Shown here one piece after another: positions 8,413 through 17,797 of a stretch of DNA of 64,000 bases. The notes below the pieces were generated by a model. That model worked only from the letters and a program-made list of their open reading frames with translations, was not told the origin of the DNA and made no database searches. Position numbers and translations under genes: made by a program. The stretch's first letter is position 1, and each line of letters opens with the position of its first letter. Source of the DNA: Flexicrinis sp001567485. GTDB lineage: Bacteria > Chloroflexota > Anaerolineae > Aggregatilineales > Phototrophicaceae. The DNA lies in assembly GCA_030263635.1 (NCBI GenBank), contig SZPI01000054.1:1-64000 (forward strand). Reading direction: 5' to 3'.

Positions 8413-9426
8413 GTGTCAAAATTCATCCTACGACGCTTGCTCATCGCGATTCCGACGTTGTTCGCCATCAGCTTTGTGGTCTTCGCGATCCTCGAACTTT
8501 CACCTGTGGATCCGCTCGGAAACCTGCCGCTGACGATCACGCCGGAAGAACGTGAGAAGATCCGCGAGGCGATGGGCGCGAACGCGCCGTTCCATGTGAA
8601 GTACGCCAAGTGGGTCGTGCAGTTCGTCATCAACGAGCCGTTGAATATCCTTGAGCAAGTCACTGGCATCAAGATCGGCGACTCGGAAGGTCGACTGCGC
8701 TACATCTCGTATCAAACCAGAAGTCCGATCGTCGACCTCGTCATTCAGCGATTACCTCAAACGCTCTGGGTGGTCGGCACAGCCTACCTGCTGTCAGTGC
8801 TGATCGCGGTGCCGATCGGTGTGTTGTCGGCCTATAAGCCGTACTCGATATTCGATCAAGTCGGGACGTTCTTTGCGATAGTAGGCTATTCGCTGCCGAC
8901 GTTCTTTACAGGGTTGTTGTTTATTATCATCTTCAGCGTAAACCTGAAATGGTTCCCGTCGGTATACGACACCACCCACCGCGTGACCGACATGCAGAGC
9001 CTGTTGGTTCAGCTCCGGCAGATCTTTATGCCGACACTCGTCCTTGCGCTGTACTTCACGGCGCAGATCAGCCGGTTTACGCGCTCGTCGATGCTCGAAC
9101 ATCTGAATCAAGACTACATCCGGACGGCGCGCTCAAAAGGCATCTCGGAACGCGCCGTGATTATGCGCCACGCCCTGCGCAACAGCCTGATCCCGGTCGT
9201 GACGCTCGTCGCGCTGGGAATCCCGGCGATCTTTCAGGGCGCGATCATCACTGAGCAGATCTTCCGTGTCAATGGCCTCGGACAGCTTCTGATCCTCGCC
9301 ATTCAGGGCGGTGACCTGCCAACGGTGCAGGCGCTGACCTTCATCTTTGCTGTGCTCATCGTCATTTTCAACATCGTCGCGGATGTGCTGTACGCACTGC
9401 TCGATCCGCGCGTGCGGCTCAGTTAG
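8413..9426 (+). CDS. Peptide-type ABC transporter permease, DppB/OppB family
   Basis: Permease of 337 residues, GTG start at 8413, beginning MSKFILRRLLIAIPTLFAIS. After the first helix comes a longer extracellular segment than usual (roughly residues 40-100), then the BPD_transp_1 core with HLNQDYIRTARSKGISERAV as coupling region and the C-terminal YALLDPRVRLS. It would pair with the next gene and the binding protein at 6586. It lacks its own clear promoter and depends on read-through of the preceding hairpin. Confidence 0.93.
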   Translation: MSKFILRRLLIAIPTLFAISFVVFAILELSPVDPLGNLPLTITPEEREKIREAMGANAPFHVKYAKWVVQFVINEPLNILEQVTGIKIGDSEGRLRYISYQTRSPIVDLVIQRLPQTLWVVGTAYLLSVLIAVPIGVLSAYKPYSIFDQVGTFFAIVGYSLPTFFTGLLFIIIFSVNLKWFPSVYDTTHRVTDMQSLLVQLRQIFMPTLVLALYFTAQISRFTRSSMLEHLNQDYIRTARSKGISERAVIMRHALRNSLIPVVTLVALGIPAIFQGAIITEQIFRVNGLGQLLILAIQGGDLPTVQALTFIFAVLIVIFNIVADVLYALLDPRVRLS

Positions 9427-9444
9427 GAAGAGGGGCGGCCCAAC

Positions 9445-10392
9445 ATGACAGCTTCCGAATCCGTAAACTCGAAGATCACGGCAGCAGCAAAACCGGTAAC
9501 ATTACAGGCGGAGAATAAATCACGGTCGCTTTGGTCAGACGCATGGCGGCAGTTTCGCCGTCATCGCATGGCGATGGCCGGGTCAATCGTGCTTGCGGTC
9601 ATCGTCGCGATGGTGCTGATCGGCCCGACCATCTGGACGATTGACCCGACGCAGGTCGATATCGTCGACTCGTATTCTAATGGATCGCCGGAGCATCCGT
9701 TTGGGACGGACAACCTCGGCCGCGATACGCTTGCGCGCGTGATGCAGGGCGGCCGCATCTCGCTTGCCATCGGGGTGACGGCGATGGCGATCTCGATCAC
9801 CCTCGGAACGCTCATCGGGCTGCTGTCGGGATACTTCGCGCGGCTCGACGGCTTGCTGATGCGCCTGACCGATATGTTCCTGTCTTTGCCGCTGCTGCCG
9901 CTGCTGCTGGTTATCACGATGTTGTTTCGCGATCCGCTGCGCAAGACCTTTGGCACAGAGGCCGGGATCTTCATCCTCACCGTGACGATCATCGGCGCGT
10001 TGAACTGGATGACGACGGCGCGCCTCGTCCGTGGCGAGGTGCTTGCGATCAAAGAGCGCGAATTTGTGCTCGCGGCCCGAAGCGTCGGCACGTCGGATGC
10101 TGGCATTATTCGCCGGCACATTCTGCCTAACGTGATGAGTCCGGTTATCGTCGCGGCGACGTTCAGCATCGCCAGTGCCATCATCACCGAGTCGGCGCTG
10201 TCGTTCCTCGGCCTTGGCTTCCCGCCAGATTTTCCGACATGGGGCCGCCTGCTGTTCGACGGCAAGGACTTCATGACGCTGATCCCCGCGCTGGCCGTTT
10301 GGCCGGGGACGATGATCTCGCTGACCATTCTGTGCGTCAATTTCATCGGCGATGGCCTGCGCGACGCCCTCGACCCGCGCCTGCGTGAGTGA
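9445..10392 (+). CDS. Peptide-type ABC transporter permease, DppC/OppC family
   Basis: Partner permease of 315 residues. The cytoplasmic N-terminal stretch SLWSDAWRQFRRHRMAMAGS precedes the first helix; the DppC signature HPFGTDNLGRDTLARVMQGG and the coupling loop AIKEREFVLAARSVGTSD follow, then GDGLRDALDPRLRE at the end. ATG 9445 follows a purine-rich GAGGGG. It is the last gene of the transport region; a strong terminator follows and no ATPase gene is found, so DppD/DppF-type ATPases must be encoded elsewhere or shared. Confidence 0.93.
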   Translation: MTASESVNSKITAAAKPVTLQAENKSRSLWSDAWRQFRRHRMAMAGSIVLAVIVAMVLIGPTIWTIDPTQVDIVDSYSNGSPEHPFGTDNLGRDTLARVMQGGRISLAIGVTAMAISITLGTLIGLLSGYFARLDGLLMRLTDMFLSLPLLPLLLVITMLFRDPLRKTFGTEAGIFILTVTIIGALNWMTTARLVRGEVLAIKEREFVLAARSVGTSDAGIIRRHILPNVMSPVIVAATFSIASAIITESALSFLGLGFPPDFPTWGRLLFDGKDFMTLIPALAVWPGTMISLTILCVNFIGDGLRDALDPRLRE

Positions 10393-10436
10393 GGCAGACG
10401 AGCAGGTTGTTTACACGGCGCCCCCATTCGACAATC

Positions 10437-10474
10437 AAAAACAGCGCATCGCTTAAAGCAGTGCGCTGTTTTTG
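10437..10474. terminator. Bidirectional rho-independent terminator
   Basis: Stem ACAGCGCA / TGCGCTGT (10441-10448 and 10462-10469) flanked by AAAAA on the left and TTTTT on the right. It can stop both the plus-strand transport operon and the minus-strand citrate synthase transcript, which converge here. Confidence 0.85.
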
Positions 10475-10488
10475 TGAGAGACGTAAGC

Positions 10489-11763
<1,275 letters not shown>

Positions 11764-11945
11764 GGAACGCTCTTCCTTTCGCAATATCTCGATCTCTGGA
11801 CTGGCCGGAGCGTATGAAACGCTGCTGGTGCAGGCAGGTAGATCATCACCCGATTAACGTGACCGATTGTACCACCCTTGAAAGATGTGATGAACGCCCG
11901 TGATGCCTGAAGTTCGAAGATGCGGCGTGTGTTTGGATTCAGTTC

Positions 11946-11960
11946 CGTGAGAATCTCACG
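11946..11960. promoter_or_regulatory. Perfect inverted repeat upstream of otsB-like gene
   Basis: CGTGAGA A TCTCACG is a perfect 7-bp inverted repeat about its central base, 67 bases before the phosphatase start. It could be an operator for the osmolyte genes or for the divergent citrate synthase gene. Confidence 0.35.
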
Positions 11961-12026
11961 TACTGCCCATGTTTTTGCGTTCTACTTGTGGATACGCGTG
12001 CCAAGCACAAGGGAAGGCGGCTTGTC

Positions 12027-12854
12027 ATGAGCGAGGATCCCCACGGTGAACGCCATTGGAGTAAGCACACCGAGTATCTGAAGTCCCTCATCACAGCGGA
12101 GAACAGCGCCATCATCAGTGACTTTGACGGGACGTTGAGCGCGTTTGACCCGCGGCCGGATGGCGCCCGTATTCACCATCGTTCGCAGAGCGCGCTTGAC
12201 CGCCTGAACGAGGCTGGCGTGCGGATCGCGCTGATCTCCGGCCGGGCGGCAGCCGACCTTTACAGCCGTTTCCCCCGCGATGAGATCATCTACTATGGAA
12301 ATCACGGATTCGAGCGGTGGCGTGGTGGGGCAGATGGGCCTAATCCGGACGAGGACAGCGCACGGGCAGCCATCACCACGCTGATCGACGCGCTGGATTT
12401 CAGCGATCTGCCCGGCGTTATCACCGAGCCGAAGGGGCTGACCGCCACGATCCATTACCGGCTTGCGCCGAATCCGGCCGAGGTCGGCCATACGATTGAA
12501 CACCGGCTGCGCCCGTTGACCGATTCGCTTGGATTGCGTATCTCGCCCGGACAGATGATCTGGGATATCAAGCCGGCTGAGCCGATTGACAAAGGCACGG
12601 CGCTCCGGTCGGTCGTCAACGAATGCGGCCTGCGTTCGGTGATCTTCCTCGGCGATGACGTGACCGACTTGGACGCGATGGATGTGCTGCGAGACATGAC
12701 GGTGAATGCCGCAGACCTTCGCGGGGTCTCGATTGGCGTCGTGCATCCCGACAGCGGTCCGCCCGATCTGGCCGATCACTGCACGTATTTCGCCGATGGC
12801 ATAGACGATGTCGCCGACTTCTTGACGTGGCTGGCGGACTGCGTGCGCACCTAG
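12027..12854 (+). CDS. otsB: Trehalose-6-phosphate phosphatase-like HAD hydrolase
   Basis: HAD-superfamily phosphatase of 275 residues that removes phosphate from trehalose-6-phosphate or a related sugar phosphate. Motif I SDFDGTLSAF supplies both aspartates, ISGR is motif II, and VIFLGDDVTDLDAM is motif IV. The pattern GNHGFERWRGG is typical of OtsB proteins. ATG 12027 follows GGGAAGGCGG and was preferred over the upstream ATG at 11988. The gene lies 44 bases before a GT20 synthase, so the two form a two-step osmolyte or storage-sugar pathway. A glucosylglycerol-phosphate phosphatase is the main alternative. Confidence 0.85.
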   Translation: MSEDPHGERHWSKHTEYLKSLITAENSAIISDFDGTLSAFDPRPDGARIHHRSQSALDRLNEAGVRIALISGRAAADLYSRFPRDEIIYYGNHGFERWRGGADGPNPDEDSARAAITTLIDALDFSDLPGVITEPKGLTATIHYRLAPNPAEVGHTIEHRLRPLTDSLGLRISPGQMIWDIKPAEPIDKGTALRSVVNECGLRSVIFLGDDVTDLDAMDVLRDMTVNAADLRGVSIGVVHPDSGPPDLADHCTYFADGIDDVADFLTWLADCVRT

Positions 12855-12898
12855 CGGCCATACGGCGTAACCACCGAGACAACGAATGGAGGCAGATC

Positions 12899-14356
12899 AT
12901 GCGAGATGGCACTTCGCCACATCTGATAATCGTGTCGAATCGCGGCCCATACTCGTTCTATAACCGGGATGGAGAACTCAAGCCGGAACGCGGGTCGGGA
13001 GGGCTGGTGACCGCGATCACAGGCGTCGCCAAAACACACAACGTGCTGTGGATCAGTCATGCGCTGAGCCGGGGCGACCGGAAGTGGGTCGCCATGCAAG
13101 GGGACGGGGTTCATGCTCTAGACGACATGCGTGTCCGTCTTATCGCGCCGGTTCCATCCACGTACAACGCCTACTACAACGTCATCAGCAATCCGCTGCT
13201 GTGGTTTGTCCAGCATCAGCTTTACGATACGCCGCGCACGCCCGTATTGGACGCGAACTTGTGGCACGCATGGCAAGCGTATGCCGAGGCGAACAAGCGG
13301 CTGGCCGATGCGGTCGTGCAGACGGTGTCGCACCTCAGCGGCCCGGTGATCGTCATGCCGCAGGACTATCACCTCTACCTGATGCCGCGCTTTCTGCGTG
13401 AACGGCTCGGCAGTCGGGTCGTGATCCAGCCGTTCTGCCATATTCCGTGGCCCGGCCCGGACGCGTGGCGTGTGCTGCCGCTGAAGATGCGCCGCGAGAT
13501 CGTCGAATCGATGCTGATGGCGGATCGGTTCGGGTTCCAAACCGGGCGTGATGTTCGGCGTTTCATGCAGACGGCGGCCGACGTGTTACAGGGCGTCGCG
13601 GTGATGGAGAAGCAGCGCATCCTGACGTATCGCGGACAGGTGCTTGAAGCGGCGCACTATCCGATTTCAGTAGACGTGGACGACTTGACGCGCCGGCGGG
13701 AGAAGCCGGAGGTCAAGGAGTACGTCCGGCAGATCAACGCCCGTATCGGCGAACGCAAGCTGATCTTGCGGGTTGATCGCGTCGAACCGAGCAAGAACAT
13801 CCTGCGTGGTTTCCTCGCCTACCGGAACCTCTTACGCGAGTATCCGGAGTTCCGGCACAAGGTCGAGATGCTCGCGCTGCTGGTTCCCAGCCGAACCGAA
13901 GTCACCGAATACAAGCACTATCTGCGCGACATCATGGCGCTGGTTGGTGAGATCAACGCGACGCTGGGCGAACCGGATTGGGAGCCGGTTCAGATCAAAC
14001 TCGGCAACAACTACGATCGCGCGGTCGCGGCGATGACTCGATATGACGTGCTGATGGTCAATCCCATCGCGGACGGGATGAATCTGGTCGCAAAGGAGGG
14101 GGCCGTGCTCAACCAGCGCAGCGGCCAGATCATCCTGTCTGAAGAGGCAGGGGCTGCGGAGGAGCTTGGCGATGCGCCGCTGCTCGTGTCGCCGTATGAC
14201 GTGTACGATATGCGCGAGGCGCTTCGAAAGGCGCTGATGATGGGTGATGCGGAGCGCACGATGCGGGCGTCCCGTCTGGCCGAGCAGGTGCGCCAAAACG
14301 ACATCCACCAGTGGTTTGGGCGGCAGATCGAGGATGCGATGCGCGGCGCGCGCTGA
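12899..14356 (+). CDS. GT20 glycosyltransferase, trehalose-6-phosphate synthase-like
   Basis: Retaining GT-B glycosyltransferase of family 20, 485 residues. Family landmarks: VSNRGPYSF, the GSGGLVTAITGV loop, PQDYHLYLMPRFLRERLG, CHIPWPGPD, and the nucleotide-sugar signature ADGMNLVAKEG. The site normally reading RLDYSKG is RVEPSKN here; the Arg and Lys that bind the donor are kept but the Asp-Tyr pair is not. ATG 12899 follows a clear GGAGG. With the upstream HAD phosphatase it should make trehalose, though the altered motif leaves room for another acceptor such as glycerol-3-phosphate (GgpS-type). Confidence 0.85.
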   Translation: MRDGTSPHLIIVSNRGPYSFYNRDGELKPERGSGGLVTAITGVAKTHNVLWISHALSRGDRKWVAMQGDGVHALDDMRVRLIAPVPSTYNAYYNVISNPLLWFVQHQLYDTPRTPVLDANLWHAWQAYAEANKRLADAVVQTVSHLSGPVIVMPQDYHLYLMPRFLRERLGSRVVIQPFCHIPWPGPDAWRVLPLKMRREIVESMLMADRFGFQTGRDVRRFMQTAADVLQGVAVMEKQRILTYRGQVLEAAHYPISVDVDDLTRRREKPEVKEYVRQINARIGERKLILRVDRVEPSKNILRGFLAYRNLLREYPEFRHKVEMLALLVPSRTEVTEYKHYLRDIMALVGEINATLGEPDWEPVQIKLGNNYDRAVAAMTRYDVLMVNPIADGMNLVAKEGAVLNQRSGQIILSEEAGAAEELGDAPLLVSPYDVYDMREALRKALMMGDAERTMRASRLAEQVRQNDIHQWFGRQIEDAMRGAR

Positions 14357-14374
14357 TTTTGTAGGGCGCGCGCC
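14345..14374. terminator. GC-rich hairpin at the convergent end of the GT20 gene
   Basis: Stem GGCGCGCGC / GCGCGCGCC (14345-14353 and 14366-14374), with the GT20 stop codon in its loop. No T-run on either side, so it is a weak terminator candidate between two convergent genes. Confidence 0.4.
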
Positions 14375-14393
14375 GTTCCAGCCATGATGACGT

Positions 14394-15698
14394 CTACGTG
14401 TACTCCGGCAGGTAGCTGCCATGCGCCTCGATCAGGTCGTCCACGAGCGCCCAAATCTGGTCGAGGGTAAGCTCGGCGGCGGTGTGCGGATCGAGCATCG
14501 CGGCGTGATAGATGTGCTCACGTTTGCCTGTCAAAGCGGCTTCGACAGTAAGGCTCTGGACATTGACGTTGGTTTGCATCAGCGCGGCCAACTGCGGTGG
14601 TATCGCGCCGATCCGGGTCGGTTGGATGCCGTTCTGGTCAACGAGGCACGGGACTTCGACCGCGCATCCCTGCGGCAAGTTGTCGATGATGCCGTGGTTG
14701 GCGACGTTTCCGTAGATCACGCGCGGGACGCCGGTTTCCATGCTGTGGATGATGAGCGACCCGTACTCGCCGCTGCGCTCGACGTGGATCGGCGCGCCGC
14801 GATCCTCAAGTTCGGCGCGCAGGGCTTCCCAGCCCGCAATCTGAGCTTCACAGCGGCGGATGTACTCGTCAAGCGGGATGTTGTACTGCTCGATCAGGTC
14901 GGGCCGGTCGCGCTTGATGAAATACGGCGTGTACTCGCTGAGGTGCTCGCTGGACTCGGTTACGAAGTAGCCGACGCGTGTGAACAGTTCGTAGCGCACG
15001 CGGTTCCAGTCCGGCACGCGGTGTTCTTCGACGACCTTGCGGATCAACGGATACAGGTCTTGACCGGTGTGCTTGTGCTCGAATTTGAGATAGAACGCGA
15101 GGTGGTTGATGCCGGCGACGAGGTAGTTGATGTCGGCATACGGCACGCCGATGTCCGCGGCCAGCTGCTGTGCGGTGTGCGGCACGCTGTGACACAGGCC
15201 AACGTTGGCGATCTTTGAACCCCGATCAAGCGCCCACTGATTCATGCACATCGGGTTGACGTAGTTGATGAAGAGCGCGTCCGGACAGACTTCTTCCATG
15301 TCGCGCGTAATGTCCAGCAGGACGGGGATCGTCCGCAGGCCACGCATGATTCCGCCGATTCCCAGCGTATCGGCGATGGTCTGGCGCAGCCCGTACTTCT
15401 TCGGGATCTCGAAGTCAATGACGGTGCCGGGTTTGTAGCCGCCGACTTGGATCATGCAGATGACGTAGTCGGCGTCTTGTAGAGCTTGTCTGCGGTCGGT
15501 CGTGGCCGTGATCGCCGGTCGCGCGCTGAGCGCCTCAGCGACTTTGTGTGCGACGATCTCCGACGTATGAAGCCGGTACGGATCGATGTCCATGAGGCGG
15601 ATATCGCTGTCGGCAAGCTCCGGGAAGCTGAGGATATCCCCCAGCAGATTCCTTGCAAAAACCGTGCTTCCTGCGCCGATCAGGGCAATCCTAGCCAT
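14394..15698 (-). CDS. GH4 alpha-galactosidase-type glycosidase
   Basis: Family 4 glycosidase of 434 residues, which cleaves glycosides by an NAD- and Mn-dependent redox mechanism. The N-terminus carries the nucleotide motif ALIGAGSTVFARNLLGD. Metal-site residues are in YVNPMCMNQ, GLCHSVPHT and GINHLAF. The CHSV tetrad is the one associated with the alpha-galactosidase (MelA) subgroup, which sets it apart from alpha-glucosidases and phospho-glycosidases. ATG 15698 marks the start of similarity. It sits at the 3' end of a minus-strand sugar uptake cluster and may release galactose from imported oligosaccharides. Confidence 0.9.
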   Translation of the reverse strand: MARIALIGAGSTVFARNLLGDILSFPELADSDIRLMDIDPYRLHTSEIVAHKVAEALSARPAITATTDRRQALQDADYVICMIQVGGYKPGTVIDFEIPKKYGLRQTIADTLGIGGIMRGLRTIPVLLDITRDMEEVCPDALFINYVNPMCMNQWALDRGSKIANVGLCHSVPHTAQQLAADIGVPYADINYLVAGINHLAFYLKFEHKHTGQDLYPLIRKVVEEHRVPDWNRVRYELFTRVGYFVTESSEHLSEYTPYFIKRDRPDLIEQYNIPLDEYIRRCEAQIAGWEALRAELEDRGAPIHVERSGEYGSLIIHSMETGVPRVIYGNVANHGIIDNLPQGCAVEVPCLVDQNGIQPTRIGAIPPQLAALMQTNVNVQSLTVEAALTGKREHIYHAAMLDPHTAAELTLDQIWALVDDLIEAHGSYLPEYT

Positions 15699-15804
15699 GG
15701 TGTGTGCGTCCTTTCCGGGGCGCTGCTGCGATGAATCGGGGATGATTTTACGCGCATTACGGCCGAACAACGAGCAGCGTTGATCGTGTGTGGACTCAAG
15801 GCGC

Positions 15805-16929
15805 TCAGCCGGCGGATAGTGAGGTATCGTATGCGGCAAGCGTGAGCCGTGCCGTCCGTTCCCATGTGAACTGGGTGACGTGCGCCTTCCCACGACTGGA
15901 GAGATCAGCCCGCAGTTCGGCAGAATTCAGCAAGCGGCCCACTGCATCAGCGATATGTTCCGAGCTGCGCGGATCGACGGTCAGCGCCGCGTCACCGACT
16001 AATTCGGGCAGCGACGCGGCGTTGGCTGCAACGACCGGTGTTCCGCAGGCCATTGCTTCCAGCGCCGGAAATCCGAAGCCTTCATACAGCGACGGCAGCA
16101 CGAACACATCACACAGGTTGTACAGCGCCACCAGATCGTCGAGACCCACTTCATCGAGGAAGATGACGTTATCCGCAAGCCCGCGCTGTGCCACCTGCTC
16201 GATCAGCCGCTGTCGCTCGGTATCGAACTGCGGCCGGCCGACCTTGACCAGCATCACGTCGGGATGTGCGGCGCGTACGGACTGCAACGCGTCGATGAGC
16301 GTGCTCAGGTTTTTGCGCGGCGCTTCAGAGCCAACATACAGCACAAGTGGGACGCCCTCAGGAAGGCCGAACCGCTTCCTCGTGAGATCGGCCGCTGGGA
16401 TTGGGCGGAATCGCGTGTGATCGATGCCGAGATGCACGACGTGAATGTGTTCGCCGGAAATCCGCAGGATGTCGATGAGCGTCTGCTTGGTATACGCCGA
16501 GTCAGCGACGATCACGTCGGCCTTTTTGAGATTGCGCATCGCCAACGAGTCGAAAAACCGTTCGATGTGGTGTCGATAGTGGTTAAGCTCCGCCACGTTG
16601 CGCAGCATATACGGCAGGATGTCGTGCACGGTGATGACCGTTCGGGCCGGATGACGAAACGTCAACGTTGTGCCCAGCGTCTGTGACGTCAGATGGACAA
16701 TCGTATCGGGGGCGTCTTGAACGGTCAGCGGGTAGGAGCGAAAGAACGCGGATAGATCATAGCCCACGGCTTTCGCGCCGCGCATGATCCAACCCGGTAT
16801 AGGCGTCGGATCAGGTGAATCAAGCATGGATTCAACGCCCGCGGCTTGATAGGTGGCGTGCAGCTGCCGCGCATAATTCGAGATCCCGCTGATCTCGTTG
16901 GCGTTCTTGGCGATGAGTCTGATGCGCAT
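15805..16929 (-). CDS. GT4-type glycosyltransferase
   Basis: GT-B glycosyltransferase of 374 residues. The C-terminal donor domain has VLYVGSEAPRKNLSTLIDAL, then the GT4 signature CDVFVLPSLYEGFGFPALEAM with the E(x7)E pair and ACGTPVVAANAASLPELVGDAAL. The N-terminal acceptor domain starts MRIRLIAKNANEISGISNY. It probably transfers a sugar to a cell-envelope glycan or lipid; donor and acceptor cannot be told. It lies between the cupin isomerase gene and the GH4 gene and has its own -10 box at 17018-17013, so it may not be part of the sugar catabolic unit. Confidence 0.9.
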   Translation of the reverse strand: MRIRLIAKNANEISGISNYARQLHATYQAAGVESMLDSPDPTPIPGWIMRGAKAVGYDLSAFFRSYPLTVQDAPDTIVHLTSQTLGTTLTFRHPARTVITVHDILPYMLRNVAELNHYRHHIERFFDSLAMRNLKKADVIVADSAYTKQTLIDILRISGEHIHVVHLGIDHTRFRPIPAADLTRKRFGLPEGVPLVLYVGSEAPRKNLSTLIDALQSVRAAHPDVMLVKVGRPQFDTERQRLIEQVAQRGLADNVIFLDEVGLDDLVALYNLCDVFVLPSLYEGFGFPALEAMACGTPVVAANAASLPELVGDAALTVDPRSSEHIADAVGRLLNSAELRADLSSRGKAHVTQFTWERTARLTLAAYDTSLSAG

Positions 16930-17012
16930 GACACTATGACGCCGGCAGATCGATGAAATGACGACTCATGATCGTTCTCACATTGTCACGTCGGGCCGCG
17001 ATGCTTTCACCG

Positions 17013-17018
17013 ATTATA
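17013..17018 (-). promoter_or_regulatory. TATAAT -10 box before GT4 gene
   Basis: Perfect TATAAT on the minus strand about 85 bases before the GT4 start, in a 145-base gap. No good -35 was found at 17 bases. Confidence 0.35.
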
Positions 17019-17074
17019 GGATATTCTGGCGATGCGCGCGCTAGCGTGTCCTCGTTCGTCCTAGCCGATCCACC

Positions 17075-17587
17075 TTACCTGTATTTCGGGTTATCCGTCA
17101 CCTCGACACGGCCGCCGGCGTCAACGATCAGCTTACGGAATCCGTCTCGTTCGATCGTGCCGTAATCATGACCGGCATCGCCCGCCCACGCCGCGAAGAA
17201 TACGAACGGCGCTTCGCCAATGTTGACGGTGCGATGCGCCCAATAGGGCGGGACGTAAGCCGCAGTTCCCGGCTTCATGAACTGGACGTCAGTCGCGCCT
17301 TCCTGTGTTTGCATCACCAAACATCCCATGTGGAACTCGCTGCCGATCTTGCCCGGATGGATGATGGTTGTACAGTGCAAAATTTGGCCGGCTTCCTCCG
17401 GTAATTTCGTGACGTACACCTCATACAGCAGGCGATCACCCTCATCGGCAAGGATGCGTTCGACGGCGTCTGTGTCAGCGAACATCGATCGCATCTGGCT
17501 GAGATACCGCTTGATGATCCCGGTCTCAGGCGTGAACACGCCGGTCTTCAGATCAATCTCAGTTTTGAACGGTTGTAGGATCGTCAT
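17075..17587 (-). CDS. Cupin-type glucose-6-phosphate isomerase lacking the metal loop
   Basis: Protein of 170 residues matching the archaeal-type cupin phosphoglucose isomerase: TTIIHPGKIGSEFHM, then PGTAAYVPPYWAHRTVNIG and GDAGHDYGTIERDGF. In working enzymes a segment of about 20 residues after the FHM element carries the GHxH and Glu metal ligands (His88, His90, Glu97 in the Pyrococcus enzyme). Here GSEFHM runs straight into GCLVMQTQEG, so three of four ligands are absent and only the His of YWAHR remains. The deletion is in frame. The product is likely inactive as an isomerase or has a different role. It follows a gene remnant downstream of KDPG aldolase. Confidence 0.8.
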   Translation of the reverse strand: MTILQPFKTEIDLKTGVFTPETGIIKRYLSQMRSMFADTDAVERILADEGDRLLYEVYVTKLPEEAGQILHCTTIIHPGKIGSEFHMGCLVMQTQEGATDVQFMKPGTAAYVPPYWAHRTVNIGEAPFVFFAAWAGDAGHDYGTIERDGFRKLIVDAGGRVEVTDNPKYR

Positions 17588-17797
17588 TTAAGAGCCTTTC
17601 TTGCCCGGCGTGTGCGGGGTGTTGAGCCAACTCTGTTTGAAACCTTCGATCCACGTCTGCGTCAGCGGTGAGTCGTTTAGCTGTTTAGAAGCGTCGACCT
17701 ACGCAACCAACACCGGCGTGTCAGCAAGGCCGGAATTTGCGGCCTGTATGACTTGTTCGGGCGTCCCTTCGATCCAGAATTCTACAGCGACTCCGCC
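17588..17797 (-). pseudogene. Interrupted remnant between KDPG aldolase and isomerase
   Basis: Minus-strand translation directly after the aldolase stop gives protein-like text: VAVEFWIEGTPEQVIQAANS up to a TAG at 17701-17699, then DASKQLNDSPLTQTWIEGFK up to TAA at 17590-17588. Both pieces are in the same frame as the aldolase and the isomerase and have no start codon with a ribosome site. The first piece recalls the N-terminus of transaldolase-type proteins, but I cannot name the family with confidence. Best read as the collapsed ends of one gene that once lay between its two neighbours. Confidence 0.55.

Noticed and set aside
9561..10427. 288-codon minus-strand frame opposite the second DppC gene
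   Set aside because: Ser/Arg-rich shadow of a well-supported permease.
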